The notes beneath the pieces were generated by a model, which was not told the origin of the DNA, made no database searches, and worked only from the letters and a program-made list of their open reading frames with translations. From contig JAEEIQ010000087.1 in assembly GCA_016281435.1 (NCBI GenBank), positions 1 to 64,000 on the forward strand: 64,000 nt of DNA. Reading direction: 5' to 3'. Origin of the DNA: Bacteroidales bacterium (GTDB lineage: Bacteria; Bacteroidota; Bacteroidia; Bacteroidales; UBA932). Below, piece after piece: positions 25,646 to 34,631 of the stretch. Position 1 is the first letter of the stretch. Each line of letters begins with the position of its first letter. A program made the position numbers and the translations under genes.

Positions 25646-25653
25646 CAAATATA
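25646..25653 (-). promoter_or_regulatory. -7 box of the phosphoesterase-thioesterase-HTCS operon
   Basis: On the minus strand the sequence reads TATATTTG, seven bases before the start codon at 25638. A -33 TTG is not obvious. Confidence 0.45.
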
Positions 25654-25697
25654 CGAAAAACATCGTTAAGATTGCAGAAAAATATTGTATAACACTA

Positions 25698-25728
25698 TTG
25701 GGATGTGTGATATATCTTTCTATATTTG
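25698..25728 (+). promoter_or_regulatory. Promoter of the toxin-antitoxin pair
   Basis: TTG at 25698-25700, a 20-nt spacer and TATATTTG at 25721-25728 are a full match to the Bacteroidetes consensus. The antitoxin ATG is 16 bases downstream. Autoregulation by the antitoxin would be usual for this type. Confidence 0.7.
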
Positions 25729-25744
25729 CAAAAAATGACCGATT

Positions 25745-26044
25745 ATGCAGACATCTACCAGAATCCAGACGGCCTTCCGTCTCGACAGCAACCTGGTTTC
25801 GCGCCTCAAGTTGAAGGCCCGCCGGGAGAACAAAAGCCTCAACAAGCTGGTTGAGGAGGCTCTTTTGAAAACCGCCCCGGCCGAACTTGAATGGCCGAAG
25901 GTGGAGTTTCCTCTCAAACCGAGCCTTGTCGTGGAGAGCTTGAGAATCGATAATTCCCTTGGCTGGACGAAAGAAGAAATCGAGGCGGATCCGAAGTTGG
26001 AGTATTTGTTGACTAAACATGCCGGCTATGAGAATCTTCCTTGA
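25745..26044 (+). CDS. Ribbon-helix-helix antitoxin of a type II toxin-antitoxin pair
   Basis: This 99-residue protein opens with a ribbon-helix-helix pattern (QTAFRLDSNLVSRLKLKARRENKSLNKLVEEAL, residues 8-40), in which TAFRLD is the DNA-contacting strand. The C-terminal 50 residues (WPKVEFPLKPSLVVESLRID) are the likely toxin-binding tail. Its 3' end overlaps the PIN toxin gene, the usual antitoxin-first order. By family knowledge the protein would neutralise the PIN nuclease and repress the shared promoter. An in-frame ATG cannot be found earlier without entering the promoter. Confidence 0.8.
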   Translation: MQTSTRIQTAFRLDSNLVSRLKLKARRENKSLNKLVEEALLKTAPAELEWPKVEFPLKPSLVVESLRIDNSLGWTKEEIEADPKLEYLLTKHAGYENLP

Positions 26045-26459
26045 CACCAATGTGGTTTTGGATACTATCCTTCCCGAAAGGAAGTTCCGGCAGGCTTCCA
26101 CGCAGGTAATGGATCTGGTGGATGATCCCGACAACCGTCTTTGCATATCTTCCCTGAGCGTAGCCAATATCTGGTATATTGCGAGAAAGTACATCGGGAA
26201 AGAGGGACTTACTGTGCGTGTAAAAACCTTTCTCGACAAATGGAAGATCCTCTCCGTCGGGGACATGGACGTCTGGCGCGCGGTGCGTTCGTCGTGCTCC
26301 GATTTTGAGGATGCCCTGCAGATTTCCTGCGCGGAAGGCTACTGCGACGTGATAGTCACTGCCGACAAGAAGCATTTCGAATCCTGCACCGCCCTCCCGG
26401 TGTTCACCCCGGAAGAGTTCATGGAACAACTACGCATCCACAACGGGCAGGAAGTTTAA
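26028..26459 (+). CDS. PIN-domain ribonuclease toxin (VapC-like)
   Basis: This 143-residue PIN protein begins MRIFLDTNVVLDTIL, giving the first acidic metal ligand in LDTN. The later acids are in SDFEDALQ and VTADKKHF, so the active site looks complete. The family cleaves RNA, often tRNA or rRNA, when its antitoxin is lost. I chose ATG 26028 because PIN proteins normally start just before the MRIFLDTN strand; ATG 26019 is possible. It overlaps the antitoxin gene by 17 bases. Its TAA shares TTAA (26456-26459) with the stop of the convergent aldo/keto reductase gene. Confidence 0.85.
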   Translation: MRIFLDTNVVLDTILPERKFRQASTQVMDLVDDPDNRLCISSLSVANIWYIARKYIGKEGLTVRVKTFLDKWKILSVGDMDVWRAVRSSCSDFEDALQISCAEGYCDVIVTADKKHFESCTALPVFTPEEFMEQLRIHNGQEV

Positions 26460-27793
26460 ACCGTGTTTGTCTTGAGCCCCTCGACGTATTTGTCGATCTT
26501 GCGGAGTTCCTTCGGGATGTCGATGCCCTGGGGGCAGTGAGGGTTGCACTGGCCGCAGCCGATGCAGTGGTCGGCCTGGCGGAAGCGTTCCACCGTGCGG
26601 CCGTAGCTGCTGAGGTAGGCGCGGCGTGCCTTGCGGAAGGAACTGTCGTCGGGGGAAGAGACCATGAGGCCCTCTTCGACCATCTTGTCGTAGTGCCTCA
26701 GGATTCCCGGAATATCGATGCCGTACGGGCAGGGCATGCAATAGTCGCACGCATTGCACGGGATCAGCGGGTATTCCATCAGCGAGGTTGCCACATCCAG
26801 GAGCATCTCGATTTCCTTTTCCGAGCAGGGCTCCAGAGGGGAGAAAGTGCGGATGTTCTCTTCCAGGTGCTCCATGACCTTCATTCCGCTGAGCTCGGTC
26901 AGCACGCCGGGGAAGGTGCCGTTGAAGCGGAATGACCATGAGGCTATGCTGCTCTCGGGACGGCGGGCTTTCAGCCTGGCGGCGAGGTGGTCTGGCAGGG
27001 ACGCGAGCCTTCCGCCGAGCAGGGGCTCCATGATAACGGCGGGAATCCCGCGCTTCTCAAGCTCCCCGTAGAGGTATTCGGCTTCGACGTTCCTTCTCCC
27101 GGGGTGGGTCCAGTCGGCATAATTCATCTGTATCTGCACGAAGTCCCAGTGCACCCGGTCGTGGATGGAGAGGAGGTAGTCGAACACCTTCACATCCCCG
27201 TGGAAGGAGAATCCGAGATGCCTGATCCGGCCGGCTTCGCGTTCCGCGAGGAAGTAGTCCAGCAGGCCTATGTCCAGAAAGCGCTTGTGCAGCCGCTCGA
27301 GCCCGCCTCCGCCGACGGCGTGGATGAGGTAGTAGTCGATATGGTCGGTCTGCAGCAGGCGCAGGGAGTTGTGGTACATCTTCAGGCTCTCCTCGTACTG
27401 CTTCTCGCCGAAGTCGTGGCCGAAGGTGGACATCTTGGTGGCGATGAGCCATTTGTCGCGAGGGTGCCGGGCCAGGGCCTTCCCGGTGATTTCTTCCGAG
27501 AGGCCGCGGCAATAGACGGGCGCCGTGTCGAAGTAGTTGACGCCGTGCGCTATCGCGTAGTCGACGAGTTCGTCTATCTTGTCCTGGTCGGGGATTTCGG
27601 TGCCGTCAGGACCCTTCTTGAACGGCCACCTCATGCAGCCGTAGCCGAGAAGTGAAACCTTGTCGGTGCCGCAGGAGCGGTAGCTCATCCCTCCTGTCCC
27701 GGCGTCTTTTTTCGCTGCGGGAACGCATCCGGCGGGGAGGGCAGCGGCAGCTCCGGCGGCTATGCCTGTCTTTATGAATTCTCTTCTTTCCAT
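26456..27793 (-). CDS. Aldo/keto reductase with C-terminal 4Fe-4S clusters and Tat leader
   Basis: This 445-residue protein begins MERREFIKTGIAAGAAAALPAGC, a twin-arginine leader that may end in a lipobox. The aldo/keto reductase barrel shows D and Y of the catalytic set in NYFDTAPVYCRG and Lys in WLIATKMSTFG. The C-terminal 100 residues hold two cysteine clusters, CNACDYCMPCPYGIDIP and CIGCGQCNPHCPQGIDIP, like bacterial ferredoxin domains. It is common in Bacteroidota and is probably a redox enzyme outside the cytoplasm or membrane attached. It follows the polyferredoxin gene by four bases, a likely electron donor or acceptor. The substrate is unknown. Confidence 0.88.
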   Translation of the reverse strand: MERREFIKTGIAAGAAAALPAGCVPAAKKDAGTGGMSYRSCGTDKVSLLGYGCMRWPFKKGPDGTEIPDQDKIDELVDYAIAHGVNYFDTAPVYCRGLSEEITGKALARHPRDKWLIATKMSTFGHDFGEKQYEESLKMYHNSLRLLQTDHIDYYLIHAVGGGGLERLHKRFLDIGLLDYFLAEREAGRIRHLGFSFHGDVKVFDYLLSIHDRVHWDFVQIQMNYADWTHPGRRNVEAEYLYGELEKRGIPAVIMEPLLGGRLASLPDHLAARLKARRPESSIASWSFRFNGTFPGVLTELSGMKVMEHLEENIRTFSPLEPCSEKEIEMLLDVATSLMEYPLIPCNACDYCMPCPYGIDIPGILRHYDKMVEEGLMVSSPDDSSFRKARRAYLSSYGRTVERFRQADHCIGCGQCNPHCPQGIDIPKELRKIDKYVEGLKTNTV

Positions 27794-27797
27794 GGCT

Positions 27798-29297
27798 CTA
27801 CCGGATTATATGGGTTTCATAGCCTTCCACGCGGATGGCGCTGACCGGCCTTGAGGGGCATACGTATTCGCATGCGCCGCAGCCTATGCACTTTTCTTCG
27901 AGGACAGCGGGTATCTTGACGGAATCCGGATCGTCCGGGTCCGAAGGGACCATCACTATGGCTCCGGACGGGCAGTGGCGTGCGCAGTTGCCGCATTCCA
28001 CCCCGTCCCGCCAGGGTAGGCAATGGCCCCGGTGCCATACGGCCTTCCCGACGCTGACCGCTGTACGCTCTTCGGGCGTGACGGGAAGGATGGCGCCGGC
28101 GGGGCACACGTCGGAGCATGTGGTGCATTCCGGGCGGCACCAGCCCCTTTCGTAGGACGCGAAGGGCTGCATCAGGTGCTCCAGGTCGGAGGAAGGGCGC
28201 AGCACGTCATTGGGACAGGCTGCCACGCAGAGCTGGCAGGCGGTGCATTTCGAGTAGAAGTTCTTCGCGCTGCCCGAGCCCGGGGGCGTGATGCGGGTAT
28301 GACGGCGGGGAACATGCTTCTTCTCGATTTCGGCGAGGCCTCCGTCCAGTTTCTGGACCTGCTTCTCTTGGGCGTCGAGGACGGCGCTTCCGGCGGCGAG
28401 GGCGCTGACCGCGAGAAAGGAACGGCGGGCGGTGTCAGTGGTTGCCTCCGGCTTTGCGGCCGCCTTGCGGCCCCAGGCGAAACGGTACTTGAGCGCGCCG
28501 AACTTGCAGTCCTCGATGCAGTTGAAGCAGTCCACGCAGCGGCTGTAGTCTATCTTGTGCGCGGCTATGTCTATGCAGGAAGCCTTGCATTTGTGCTCGC
28601 AGACCTTGCAGTTCCTGCATTTTTCCGTGTCGATCACGGGGCGGAATGCGGCGAAGCGCGAAAGGAATCCGAGTACCGTGCCGACGGGGCAGACCGTGTT
28701 GCACCAGGTCCTGCCGCCACTGAATGCGAGGAAACCGACCAGAAGGAAGGTAAGGACGGCCACTGCGAAGGTCGGGACGCTGCGCAGCCATACCTCCTTG
28801 CTGTAGATGTTATAGGCTCCGATCCTGTCTTCGATCAGGCCGAGCAGGTTGTTTCCCCAGATATATACGGGCTGGAACAGGTTCTGCGTGATGCGGCCCC
28901 AGGCGCTGTAGGGCGCGAGGATGGCCACGAACCACTGCACCCCGGCGATGAGGGCTATGATGAAGATAGCGAGGAAGCCGTAGCGCAGCCAGTTGTTGGC
29001 GGGCCTGAATCCGCCCGGGGCTTTCCTGACGTGCCTGCGGACGGCGTTGCCGGCCAGTCCGGCAGCGTCCTGGAACACTCCCAAAGGGCAGATTACCGAG
29101 CAGTAGATGCGTCCGAAAAGGAGGGTCAGGAGCACCAGGACGGCGATTACGCCGAAGTTAAGGGCAAGGACCGCCGGCAGGAACTGGACCTTGGCCATCC
29201 AGCCGAGCCACCCGTGCAGGGCGCCCGAGATGTCGAGCAGGAGGAGCGTGATGCCGGCCCAGAAGATGCAGGCCAGGGAAATTCTCAATGTTTTCAT
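27798..29297 (-). CDS. Membrane-bound polyferredoxin (NapH/NapG-like 4Fe-4S protein)
   Basis: This 499-residue protein has about five membrane helices in residues 1-215, including the NapH-type CSVICPLGVFQD and CNTVCPVGTVLG turns. It then carries a series of iron-sulfur motifs: CRNCKVCEHKC, CVDCFNCIEDC, CTACQLCVAACP, CTTCSDVCP, CGNCARHCP and CIGCGACEYVCP. A Tat-like or transmembrane segment (RRSFLAVSALAAGSAVL) lies before the third motif. It should pass electrons between the quinone pool and an exported partner. I chose ATG 29297, which overlaps the SDR stop as ATGA. The adjacent Fe-S aldo/keto reductase is the best partner candidate. Confidence 0.88.
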   Translation of the reverse strand: MKTLRISLACIFWAGITLLLLDISGALHGWLGWMAKVQFLPAVLALNFGVIAVLVLLTLLFGRIYCSVICPLGVFQDAAGLAGNAVRRHVRKAPGGFRPANNWLRYGFLAIFIIALIAGVQWFVAILAPYSAWGRITQNLFQPVYIWGNNLLGLIEDRIGAYNIYSKEVWLRSVPTFAVAVLTFLLVGFLAFSGGRTWCNTVCPVGTVLGFLSRFAAFRPVIDTEKCRNCKVCEHKCKASCIDIAAHKIDYSRCVDCFNCIEDCKFGALKYRFAWGRKAAAKPEATTDTARRSFLAVSALAAGSAVLDAQEKQVQKLDGGLAEIEKKHVPRRHTRITPPGSGSAKNFYSKCTACQLCVAACPNDVLRPSSDLEHLMQPFASYERGWCRPECTTCSDVCPAGAILPVTPEERTAVSVGKAVWHRGHCLPWRDGVECGNCARHCPSGAIVMVPSDPDDPDSVKIPAVLEEKCIGCGACEYVCPSRPVSAIRVEGYETHIIR

Positions 29298-30133
29298 ATT
29301 CCGGAGGTCAGGAAATTTCTCATCTGGGCGTCCCACCAGCGGGTCGGAAGCAGCCAGTGCAAAAATATGAGGCTGCCGGCTCCGAAACCGAGACGGTAGC
29401 GGGTGCTGGGACGTTTGGAAAGGGCAGCCCGGCAGATCGCTGCCGCGACCCTGTCGGGGTTGGTGAAGGCTTTTGAAGAATACCATTTGTGCATCGTGGC
29501 GGCTTCCTTCGCGGCATCCTTTTCGTATTCGGTGCCGCGGGACGACTCCGCTAGGTGTCTGGCCGCTATGATGCCCCAGTCGGTGCGTATGGCTCCGGGT
29601 TCGATTATGGATACGTCGATCCCGAACGGCTTGACCTCCATCCTGAGTGCGTCGCTGAGCGCCTCGACGGAGTACTTGGAGACATGATACCATCCTCCGA
29701 AGTACATCACGCTGCGTCCGGCCACGGATGCGATGTTGACGATGCGTCCGCAGCGGCGTTCCCGCATCGAAGGAAGGACGAGCCGGCAGAGCTCCGCAAG
29801 GCCGAAGACGTTCACTTCCAGTTGCCTGCGCGCATCTTCAAGCGGGACGGTTTCAATGGCTCCGAAATAGCCGTAGCCGGCGTTGTTGACCAGGACGTCG
29901 ATGTGCCCCTGCTCCGCTATTATGCGGTCCACGCCGCTTTTCATGGAGGCTGTGTCGGTGACGTCCATCTTCAGGGGAATGACGCCTTCCGAGGAGAGCT
30001 CTTCGATTTTCTCCACCCTTCTTGCCGCTCCATAAACCTTGTGGCCCTTCCGGGCGAGGAGGCGTGCCGCCTCGTAGCCGATACCGCTGCTTGCGCCGGT
30101 AATCAGGATGATCTTGGGTTCCATATCTGTCAT
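29294..30133 (-). CDS. Short-chain dehydrogenase/reductase
   Basis: This 279-residue classical SDR has TGASSGIG at residues 13-20 for cofactor binding, NNAGYGYFG after the central strand and the catalytic Y-x-x-x-K as YHVSKYS. The C-terminal part resembles the type that ends near the membrane (GSLIFLHWLLPTRWW). The start could be ATG 30133 or 30124. Its ends overlap the tolC-type gene and the polyferredoxin gene as ATGA, so it is part of the long minus-strand operon. The substrate is not deducible; Arg in AARRVEK after the second strand suggests NADP(H) preference. Confidence 0.88.
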   Translation of the reverse strand: MTDMEPKIILITGASSGIGYEAARLLARKGHKVYGAARRVEKIEELSSEGVIPLKMDVTDTASMKSGVDRIIAEQGHIDVLVNNAGYGYFGAIETVPLEDARRQLEVNVFGLAELCRLVLPSMRERRCGRIVNIASVAGRSVMYFGGWYHVSKYSVEALSDALRMEVKPFGIDVSIIEPGAIRTDWGIIAARHLAESSRGTEYEKDAAKEAATMHKWYSSKAFTNPDRVAAAICRAALSKRPSTRYRLGFGAGSLIFLHWLLPTRWWDAQMRNFLTSGI

Positions 30134-31497
30134 TGTTGTGTTTCAGGGAAGCGGGAAAGGTAGGCGCGTACTGCATTCCTGTATCTGATCTGTTGCCCGC
30201 ACAGGTTTTCGGCCGCCTGCACCTGCTGCAAGGAAACCTGCATCAGTTCGGCCGCGGTGGCCATTCCCGCATCGTATTTGGCCTTCGTCGTGCGGAGCGT
30301 CTCGTCCGCGAAGCGGAGAGCCTCCTCCTTTACCCTGAGGTCCTCCCATGCCGTCTCCATGCCGAGACGCAGGAGGCGGATCTGCAGAAGGAGCTTCCTG
30401 CCCAGGTTGTCCCTCTCAATTTCGGCTTTCCGTACCGAGTAGTCCAGCCTTCTGGAGCGTATGGTCCCTTTCCAGATATCCGTGACGGGAATCTGGACCG
30501 TTGCGAACAGAAGGCCGTTGAAGCTGCCTTCCTTGCCGTCGGTCATCGCACCGTAGCCATAACCCGCTCCGAGGGCGACCTGCGGAAGGAGTTCCCCAGT
30601 TTCCATGCGCTTTTTGAGTTTTTCCGCCTCGACCTTCATGCCGAGCAGCCGGGCTTCGTCCGTGACCACTTCGTCCTCGTTCTCCCTTACAATTTCGGAA
30701 GGGGAGGGAAGCTCCTCAAGTGAATCCGAGAAGCGTATCCCGGAAAGGGAGGAGTATCCGTATTCGAACCCGATGTCGTCGAGAAGGTCCATCTTGAGCA
30801 GGGCGATTCCGCCGCGCAGCCGTATCTGTCCGGATGCGAGTTCGCTCCTGCGCATGTTCAGTTCCAGCAGGGTGCTTCCGGTCAGCAGTCCGGCGCTGCG
30901 GGCGCTTTCCGCGTCTTTCTGAAGCTCATCCAGCAGTTTGAGGGCCTCTGCCAGCGTCTTTTCTTTCTCCTGGAGCGCGACTATCTTCCAGTATTTGCTC
31001 TCGACGGAGTCCCTGACGGCCTTCATGGCCATTCCTTCCTGGATTGCCGCTGCGTCGGCCGCTATGCCGGCAAGCTTGTTCCCGCTGCGTATGCGTCCTC
31101 CGGCATAGACCGGCTGCATGGCCGTCATCGAGATGCCGTAGCCGTCACCCATCATCGTGAAATATGGTTTTATCCCATAATTCCTGGCCGTCTCGGAAAT
31201 GGTGTTGTTGAGCTCCCAGGCGTCGTCGCCCGTTCCCAGCACATCCTTGAGGGTAATCTTCAGTAAGGGGTCGAAAGCGTGGTATCCGAGGGCGGTCAGG
31301 CTGATTTTCGGAAGATACTCCAGCCTCGCCTCGCTGACCTGCGCCTTTGCCGCGAGTGCGTCAAGATGCGCGCTGCGGACCGCCGGGGCGTTCTCCGCCG
31401 CCATTTCAAGACACTCGGCGAGGCTGACGTTGCGGGGTTCCTGCGCCGCCAGCATCAAGGGCAGCATCAATGCCGATATGGAGAGAAGGCGTTTCAT
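30130..31497 (-). CDS. TolC-family outer membrane efflux protein
   Basis: This 455-residue protein has a signal peptide (LMLPLMLAAQ) and the two-repeat OEP layout: long helical hairpins (SAHLDALAAKAQVSEARLEY; KEKTLAEALKLLDELQKDAE; EEALRFADETLRTTKAKYDAG) with strand pairs between. TolC proteins form the outer-membrane exit duct of tripartite pumps. I chose ATG 31497 because the leader begins there and it overlaps the RND pump stop as ATGA. It completes the adaptor-pump-duct set encoded in order on the minus strand. Confidence 0.93.
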   Translation of the reverse strand: MKRLLSISALMLPLMLAAQEPRNVSLAECLEMAAENAPAVRSAHLDALAAKAQVSEARLEYLPKISLTALGYHAFDPLLKITLKDVLGTGDDAWELNNTISETARNYGIKPYFTMMGDGYGISMTAMQPVYAGGRIRSGNKLAGIAADAAAIQEGMAMKAVRDSVESKYWKIVALQEKEKTLAEALKLLDELQKDAESARSAGLLTGSTLLELNMRRSELASGQIRLRGGIALLKMDLLDDIGFEYGYSSLSGIRFSDSLEELPSPSEIVRENEDEVVTDEARLLGMKVEAEKLKKRMETGELLPQVALGAGYGYGAMTDGKEGSFNGLLFATVQIPVTDIWKGTIRSRRLDYSVRKAEIERDNLGRKLLLQIRLLRLGMETAWEDLRVKEEALRFADETLRTTKAKYDAGMATAAELMQVSLQQVQAAENLCGQQIRYRNAVRAYLSRFPETQQ

Positions 31498-34400
31498 TTC
31501 TTCTTGTCCGCGCGTTTGAAAAGCTGCCAGTAACTGACAGGCATGATAAGGGTTATGAGGAAGATGCTGAGAAGCGTTCCGAAGCATATCACGACTCCCA
31601 TGGGCATCCACAGGAGGTCGCCGCTGATGATCATGGGAAGCACTCCCAGAGCCGTCGTGCACGAAGTCAGGAAGATGGGCCTCATGCGCCTCTGACCGGC
31701 CTGGAAGGCAGCATCGCGCACTGTCTGCCCGCCGTTGAAACGGGCGTCTTCGGCATATTCGAACATGAGGATGCCGTTGCGGACTATGATGCCGACGAGC
31801 GAAATCAGCCCGAGTACGGCGGTGATGCTGAAATCGAGCTTGAACAGCCACAGCCCGAATGACGCGCCGAACAGGCACAATGCGCTGAGGGCCATGGTCA
31901 GCAGGGCTATGTTGCTTTTCTTGAAGTGGATGAGTAGGAACAGGAAGAGCACGGCGCAGGCTGCGATGAAGGACCACATTATCTCCGGAAGTACCGCCGA
32001 GTTCATCCCGGTGAGTCCGGAGTAGCTGACGCTGACTCCTTCCGGAAGCTCCACTTCGTCCTTGATGAATTCCCTGACCTTCTTCTCCACGGCCGGCTGG
32101 CTGATTCCGGTCTTCAGGTCGCATCCTATGCTGACCGTCGGCGTACCGGCTTCGCGTACGAGTTCCGACGGTCCCCATTCCGGGGTTATGGAAGCGACTT
32201 GCCTCAGGGGGATGCTCACGCCGGGCACGGTGGTGCTTACGAGCTGGTCCCCGATGACCGAGTAACCGTCGGCGCCGTCACTGCCCTCGCTGTAGATGTT
32301 GACAGGGATCCTGTTCGCCCCTTCCCAGATGGTCGCCACGCTTTCCCCGTTGAAAGTTCCTGCCAGGGCGAGGGACAGGATGCCCTTGCTGACGCCCAGC
32401 CGTGCCGCCTCATCGGGATCGAGACTGATGCCGACCGCCGGGCGCTGGTCCTCGATATCGCTGTGCACCCATTTCGTTTCGGTGTCCAGCGACGCCATGT
32501 AAGCCTGGATCTTTTCGGCGGCTGCGGTCATGTCCTCCCTCCTTTCGCCCTTCAGTTTGATGCATACGGGGGATTCGACGACCTGGTAATCCATCTGCTT
32601 GAAGTGGAGCCGGGCTTCAGGGAAGATATGCTCGTACTTGTTCTCATACTCGCGCAGGACTTCCACGGTGGTGTTTTCCGACAATGTCCTCACGATGATC
32701 TGCGAGCGCTGTGGCCCCGGCAGGATAGGTGTATAGGTCGCGGCGAAACGGGGCGCGCCCGTTCCGGCGAAGCAGGTCGCGGACTTGATCCTGGGGTCGG
32801 CGAGGAACAGCCTCACGAGGGAATCCGAAACTTCTTTCGTCCTTTTCAGCCCGCATCCCGGCTCGAGATAGGCTTCTACGATGAAATAGTCCCTGGCAGC
32901 TTTCGGCATCATCTGCACGTTCAGCTGGAGGAACATCCATATACCTATCCCTACGGCGGCGAGGCCGCCCAGGATGGTCAGGCCGGGAACCTTGAAGCAG
33001 ATGCGCAGGAACCATTCATATATCTTCTGGAGGAGGTCGAAGAACCACTCCTGGGCTTTCCGCACGATGCTTTTCCTGCGCCCCGGTTCTTCGGGCGTGA
33101 TGAACTTCACTTCTAGCGAGGGGACCACGGTCACCGCATAGAACAAGGAAGCCATCAGGGCGAACAGTATGACCCACGGAAAGAGGCTGACGAAGTCTCC
33201 GAGGTAGCCTTTGATGATCTTCGTCATCGGGAAGAACATCAGGCAGATGGCCAGCGTCGCCACGAATGTCGGCATGAACAGCTCCTTGGCGCTGGCTGCC
33301 GCGGCAGCCGCTCCGATGCGGCCCCTGCGGACCTGGTTCATGTAGCCGTCCATTGTGATGATGGAGTCGTCCACTATCATTCCGAGGCAGGTGATGAGGG
33401 CTGCGAGCGTCACCGTGTTCAGGGGTATCTTCGTCACGAACATCGCGGCGATGGCTATGGCCGTGCACACCGGCACGCCGGAACTGGCGATGAGGGCCGA
33501 GCGCATGGGGAAAAGCATCAGCATGACCATGATGACCACGATCATGGATATTATGAGGTCCCTGAGGAAGTTCCATACGCTGGTCTTCACGACCGCAGGC
33601 TGGTCGGTGACGTTGTCAATCGTGACGCTTTCCGGCAGTTCGGTCCTGAACTCGTCCACGACCGCGTTTACCTCGCGGCCGAAGGCTACGATGTTGTTGT
33701 CCGGCCGCATCTCGACGTTGACGATGAGGCAGGAATTGCCGTTGTACGACACGAACTGGGTGGGGGTCTTGAAACGGCGTTCTATCGACGCCACGTCCTT
33801 CAGGCGCACCACGTTACCCGCCGGGTCCGAGTATATTATCCTTTCCGAAACCTCCTGCTCGCTCCCCACGGGGGCTTTCACGATTATCGGGGATTCAGTG
33901 TAGGGGGTGCTGAAACTTCCGGCGGGAATGGCCAGGGACGAACTCCGGTAATTGATCATCAAGCCTACCGGGTCTATGCCGTAGGACGACAGTTTTTCCC
34001 GGTCGAGGATCACCGCGATCTCCTCGGTCTGGCCCCCGAGTATCTCCGCCTTGGCAAGGTCCGGCAGTTTCCTCAGGCGGGCGCAGAGGTCTTCTGCGTA
34101 CTCCCCGAGCTCGCTGTGGCTCTTGTCGTCCGAGCCTATGGCCAGCAGCATCGAGGATACGTTGCCGAAGTCGTCCAGCACGGCGATGGCAAGCACCTCC
34201 GGCGGGAGCGTGAGTTTCCGCGTCTGCAGCCCCAGCTTGATCTTGGACCATATTTCGTCCTTGCGGTTCTGCGGGATGTCGGCCCTCAGATCGGCGTAGA
34301 TGTAGCAGATCCCGTCCTTGCTTACCGTCTTGAGGGTGCTCCGGTCCACTTCCTTGAAAGTGAAGAGGTACTGCTCGAGCGGCTTAGCGAGCTGCTCTTC

Positions 34401-34631
34401 GACTTCGGTGGCCGTGGCTCCGGGATAGATTCCCGCGATGAGTCCCTGCTTGATCTCGAAGGTGGGGAATTCGTCCTTGTTCATCCTGGAGATGCCGAAC
34501 CCTCCGACCGCAATCATGGCCGCGATCAGGAGATAGACCCAGAACTTTTCGCGTATGGCCCACTGCACCCATGCGGCTATGCCGCGGGCGCTGCCGCTCC
34601 TGATGCTGTTCTTCAGATCTCCCAGTTCCAT
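31494..34631 (-). CDS. RND-family efflux pump, inner membrane subunit
   Basis: This 1045-residue protein has the AcrB/MexB layout: twelve predicted helices, two large periplasmic loops, and the fourth-helix acid pair in LGMIVDDSIITMDGYM, which carries protons. The Phe/Leu-rich N-terminus is preceded by about 28 extra residues (MELGDLKNSIRSGSARGIAAW). Sequence features such as GIYPGATATEVEEQLAKPLE and the GLISLVGIIVRNGILMFEY turn match the HAE family. It overlaps the adaptor gene by one base (TGATG) and the tolC-type gene by four. The exported compound is unknown. Confidence 0.95.
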   Translation of the reverse strand: MELGDLKNSIRSGSARGIAAWVQWAIREKFWVYLLIAAMIAVGGFGISRMNKDEFPTFEIKQGLIAGIYPGATATEVEEQLAKPLEQYLFTFKEVDRSTLKTVSKDGICYIYADLRADIPQNRKDEIWSKIKLGLQTRKLTLPPEVLAIAVLDDFGNVSSMLLAIGSDDKSHSELGEYAEDLCARLRKLPDLAKAEILGGQTEEIAVILDREKLSSYGIDPVGLMINYRSSSLAIPAGSFSTPYTESPIIVKAPVGSEQEVSERIIYSDPAGNVVRLKDVASIERRFKTPTQFVSYNGNSCLIVNVEMRPDNNIVAFGREVNAVVDEFRTELPESVTIDNVTDQPAVVKTSVWNFLRDLIISMIVVIMVMLMLFPMRSALIASSGVPVCTAIAIAAMFVTKIPLNTVTLAALITCLGMIVDDSIITMDGYMNQVRRGRIGAAAAAASAKELFMPTFVATLAICLMFFPMTKIIKGYLGDFVSLFPWVILFALMASLFYAVTVVPSLEVKFITPEEPGRRKSIVRKAQEWFFDLLQKIYEWFLRICFKVPGLTILGGLAAVGIGIWMFLQLNVQMMPKAARDYFIVEAYLEPGCGLKRTKEVSDSLVRLFLADPRIKSATCFAGTGAPRFAATYTPILPGPQRSQIIVRTLSENTTVEVLREYENKYEHIFPEARLHFKQMDYQVVESPVCIKLKGERREDMTAAAEKIQAYMASLDTETKWVHSDIEDQRPAVGISLDPDEAARLGVSKGILSLALAGTFNGESVATIWEGANRIPVNIYSEGSDGADGYSVIGDQLVSTTVPGVSIPLRQVASITPEWGPSELVREAGTPTVSIGCDLKTGISQPAVEKKVREFIKDEVELPEGVSVSYSGLTGMNSAVLPEIMWSFIAACAVLFLFLLIHFKKSNIALLTMALSALCLFGASFGLWLFKLDFSITAVLGLISLVGIIVRNGILMFEYAEDARFNGGQTVRDAAFQAGQRRMRPIFLTSCTTALGVLPMIISGDLLWMPMGVVICFGTLLSIFLITLIMPVSYWQLFKRADKKK

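Noticed and set aside
25745..26459. Toxin-antitoxin pair as a marker of a mobile region
   Set aside because: The neighbours on both sides are ordinary chromosomal operons of the same composition; a two-gene RHH/PIN module alone is not evidence of a larger mobile unit.
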